From Zobellella endophytica (GTDB lineage Bacteria > Pseudomonadota > Gammaproteobacteria > Enterobacterales > Aeromonadaceae), in the NCBI RefSeq assembly GCF_003012775.1, contig NZ_PXYG01000002.1, positions 372,001-436,000 of the forward strand: DNA of 64,000 nt, given 5' to 3'. Shown here in pieces: positions 63,184 to 64,000 of this stretch. Numbering within the stretch: the stretch's first letter is position 1; each line of letters opens with the position of its first letter. The position numbers and the translations under genes were made by a program. The notes under the pieces were generated by a model that saw only the letters and a program-made list of their open reading frames with translations, had not been told where the DNA came from and did not search any database.

Positions 63184-64000
63184 ATGTCAGTCAAAATCAT
63201 GGAAACTCAAGAAGTCATCGAGCTGCTGGAAAAAGTAGCAGGGTTCGATCGGTCCGGTGGTCGCGACAGAGTCAAGACCATCATCCACCGTGTGGTGCAC
63301 GATGTCTTTCAGATCATCGAAGATCTGGACATTACCCCGGAGGAGTTCTGGAGTGCCGTGTACTACCTCAACGAGTTGGGTAAAAACGGCGAAGCCGCCC
63401 TGCTGGCACCGGGTCTGGGCATGGACAAGTATCTGGACATCCGCATGGATGCCGAAGACGAACAAGCCGGCCTGGCCGGCGGTACCCCGCGCACCATCGA
63501 AGGTCCGTTGTACGTGGCCGGCGCGCCAATGAGTGAAGGCTTCGCCCGCCTGGACGACGGTACCGAGACCGGTGCAGAGATCATGTTGCTCAAGGGGGTG
63601 GTCACCGACGAGAACAACCAACCGCTGGCCAATGCCATCGTCGATGTATGGCACGCCAACAGCAAGGGCGCCTACTCCTACTTCGACTCCTCGCAAAGCG
63701 AATACAACCTGCGTCGTCGCATCAAGACCGACGCCGAGGGGCGCTACGTGGCACAGTCCATCATCCCGTCCGGCTACGGCTGCCCGCCCCAGGGCTCGAC
63801 CCAGGCCCTGCTTACCCAACTGGGTCGTCACGGTCAGCGCCCGGCACACATCCACTTTTTCATCTCAGCATCCGGTCACAAGCACCTGACCACCCAAATC
63901 AACCTGGCCGGCGATCAATACACCTATGACGATTTCGCCTTTGCCACGCGCGATGAGCTGGTTGTAGCAGCACGCCCGGTAGCACATTCAGCGGAAGGCG
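63184..64000 (+). CDS. catA: catechol 1,2-dioxygenase (intradiol; 3' end outside window)
   Basis: 272 codons are visible of an enzyme usually about 305-311 residues long; the right edge cuts it. It opens catechol to cis,cis-muconate. The N-terminal helical dimer domain is followed by the catalytic domain with Fe(III) ligands Tyr in SKGAYSYFD, Tyr in SQSEYNLRRRI and two His in QRPAHIHFF. AAGGAG precedes the ATG. The order catB-catC-catA, after dmpKLMNOP, routes phenol through ortho cleavage. Confidence 0.96.
   Translation, partial: MSVKIMETQEVIELLEKVAGFDRSGGRDRVKTIIHRVVHDVFQIIEDLDITPEEFWSAVYYLNELGKNGEAALLAPGLGMDKYLDIRMDAEDEQAGLAGGTPRTIEGPLYVAGAPMSEGFARLDDGTETGAEIMLLKGVVTDENNQPLANAIVDVWHANSKGAYSYFDSSQSEYNLRRRIKTDAEGRYVAQSIIPSGYGCPPQGSTQALLTQLGRHGQRPAHIHFFISASGHKHLTTQINLAGDQYTYDDFAFATRDELVVAARPVAHSAEG

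Overview
The window is GC-rich (roughly 60-65% by eye), densely coded DNA with gammaproteobacterial gene content: ettA, an azlCD pair, TRAP transporters, flavohaemoglobin and DmpR-type sigma-54 control. I read it as an accessory aromatic-catabolism region of a marine or brackish gammaproteobacterium, perhaps near Oceanimonas/Aeromonadaceae. That placement is inference; no rRNA or complete tRNA is present to test it. Many long open frames opposite real genes are GC-driven shadows and are not annotated.

Layout. 0-4 kb: a Rieske oxygenase set (ferredoxin, small HTH-like protein, oxygenase cut by the left edge), an IclR regulator and a TIM-barrel isomerase. 4-11 kb: a BMP-type binding protein, ettA, an LprI-like protein, azlCD, a HAD phosphatase and an AraC regulator. 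11-22.9 kb: a PhyH dioxygenase with a divergent LysR gene, then a LysR-flanked operon that looks like a self-contained acyl-CoA oxidation module (CoA-transferase, acyl-CoA dehydrogenase, ETF beta and alpha, YjiH membrane protein, ETF-quinone oxidoreductase, YuiF/NhaC transporter). 22.9-28.1 kb: an AT-richer insertion bounded by a 343-bp direct duplication, with IS debris, a secreted DJ-1/PfpI protein, a secreted AGE-fold protein, and a VOC/LysR pair.

28-51.6 kb: tryptophan and anthranilate catabolism. kynA-kynB-kynU plus a sodium symporter take tryptophan to anthranilate. antABC turns anthranilate into catechol, and meta-cleavage genes (dmpF,G,H,I,Q,B,C,E) follow in the same direction. A TRAP transporter and an exported amidohydrolase come last. 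An AntR-like AraC activator is divergent from antA. A DcaP-type porin gene at 33.9 kb carries the same upstream element as antA.

51.6-64 kb: a DUF4202 gene and hmp, then a phenol module: SphA-type outer-membrane protein, divergent dmpR, and dmpKLMNOP running directly into catB-catC-catA (ortho cleavage; catA is cut by the right edge). Both sphA and dmpK have sigma-54 promoter sequences with DmpR-like upstream sites. The notable architecture is that the usual pairings are exchanged: anthranilate dioxygenase sits with meta cleavage, and phenol hydroxylase sits with ortho cleavage.
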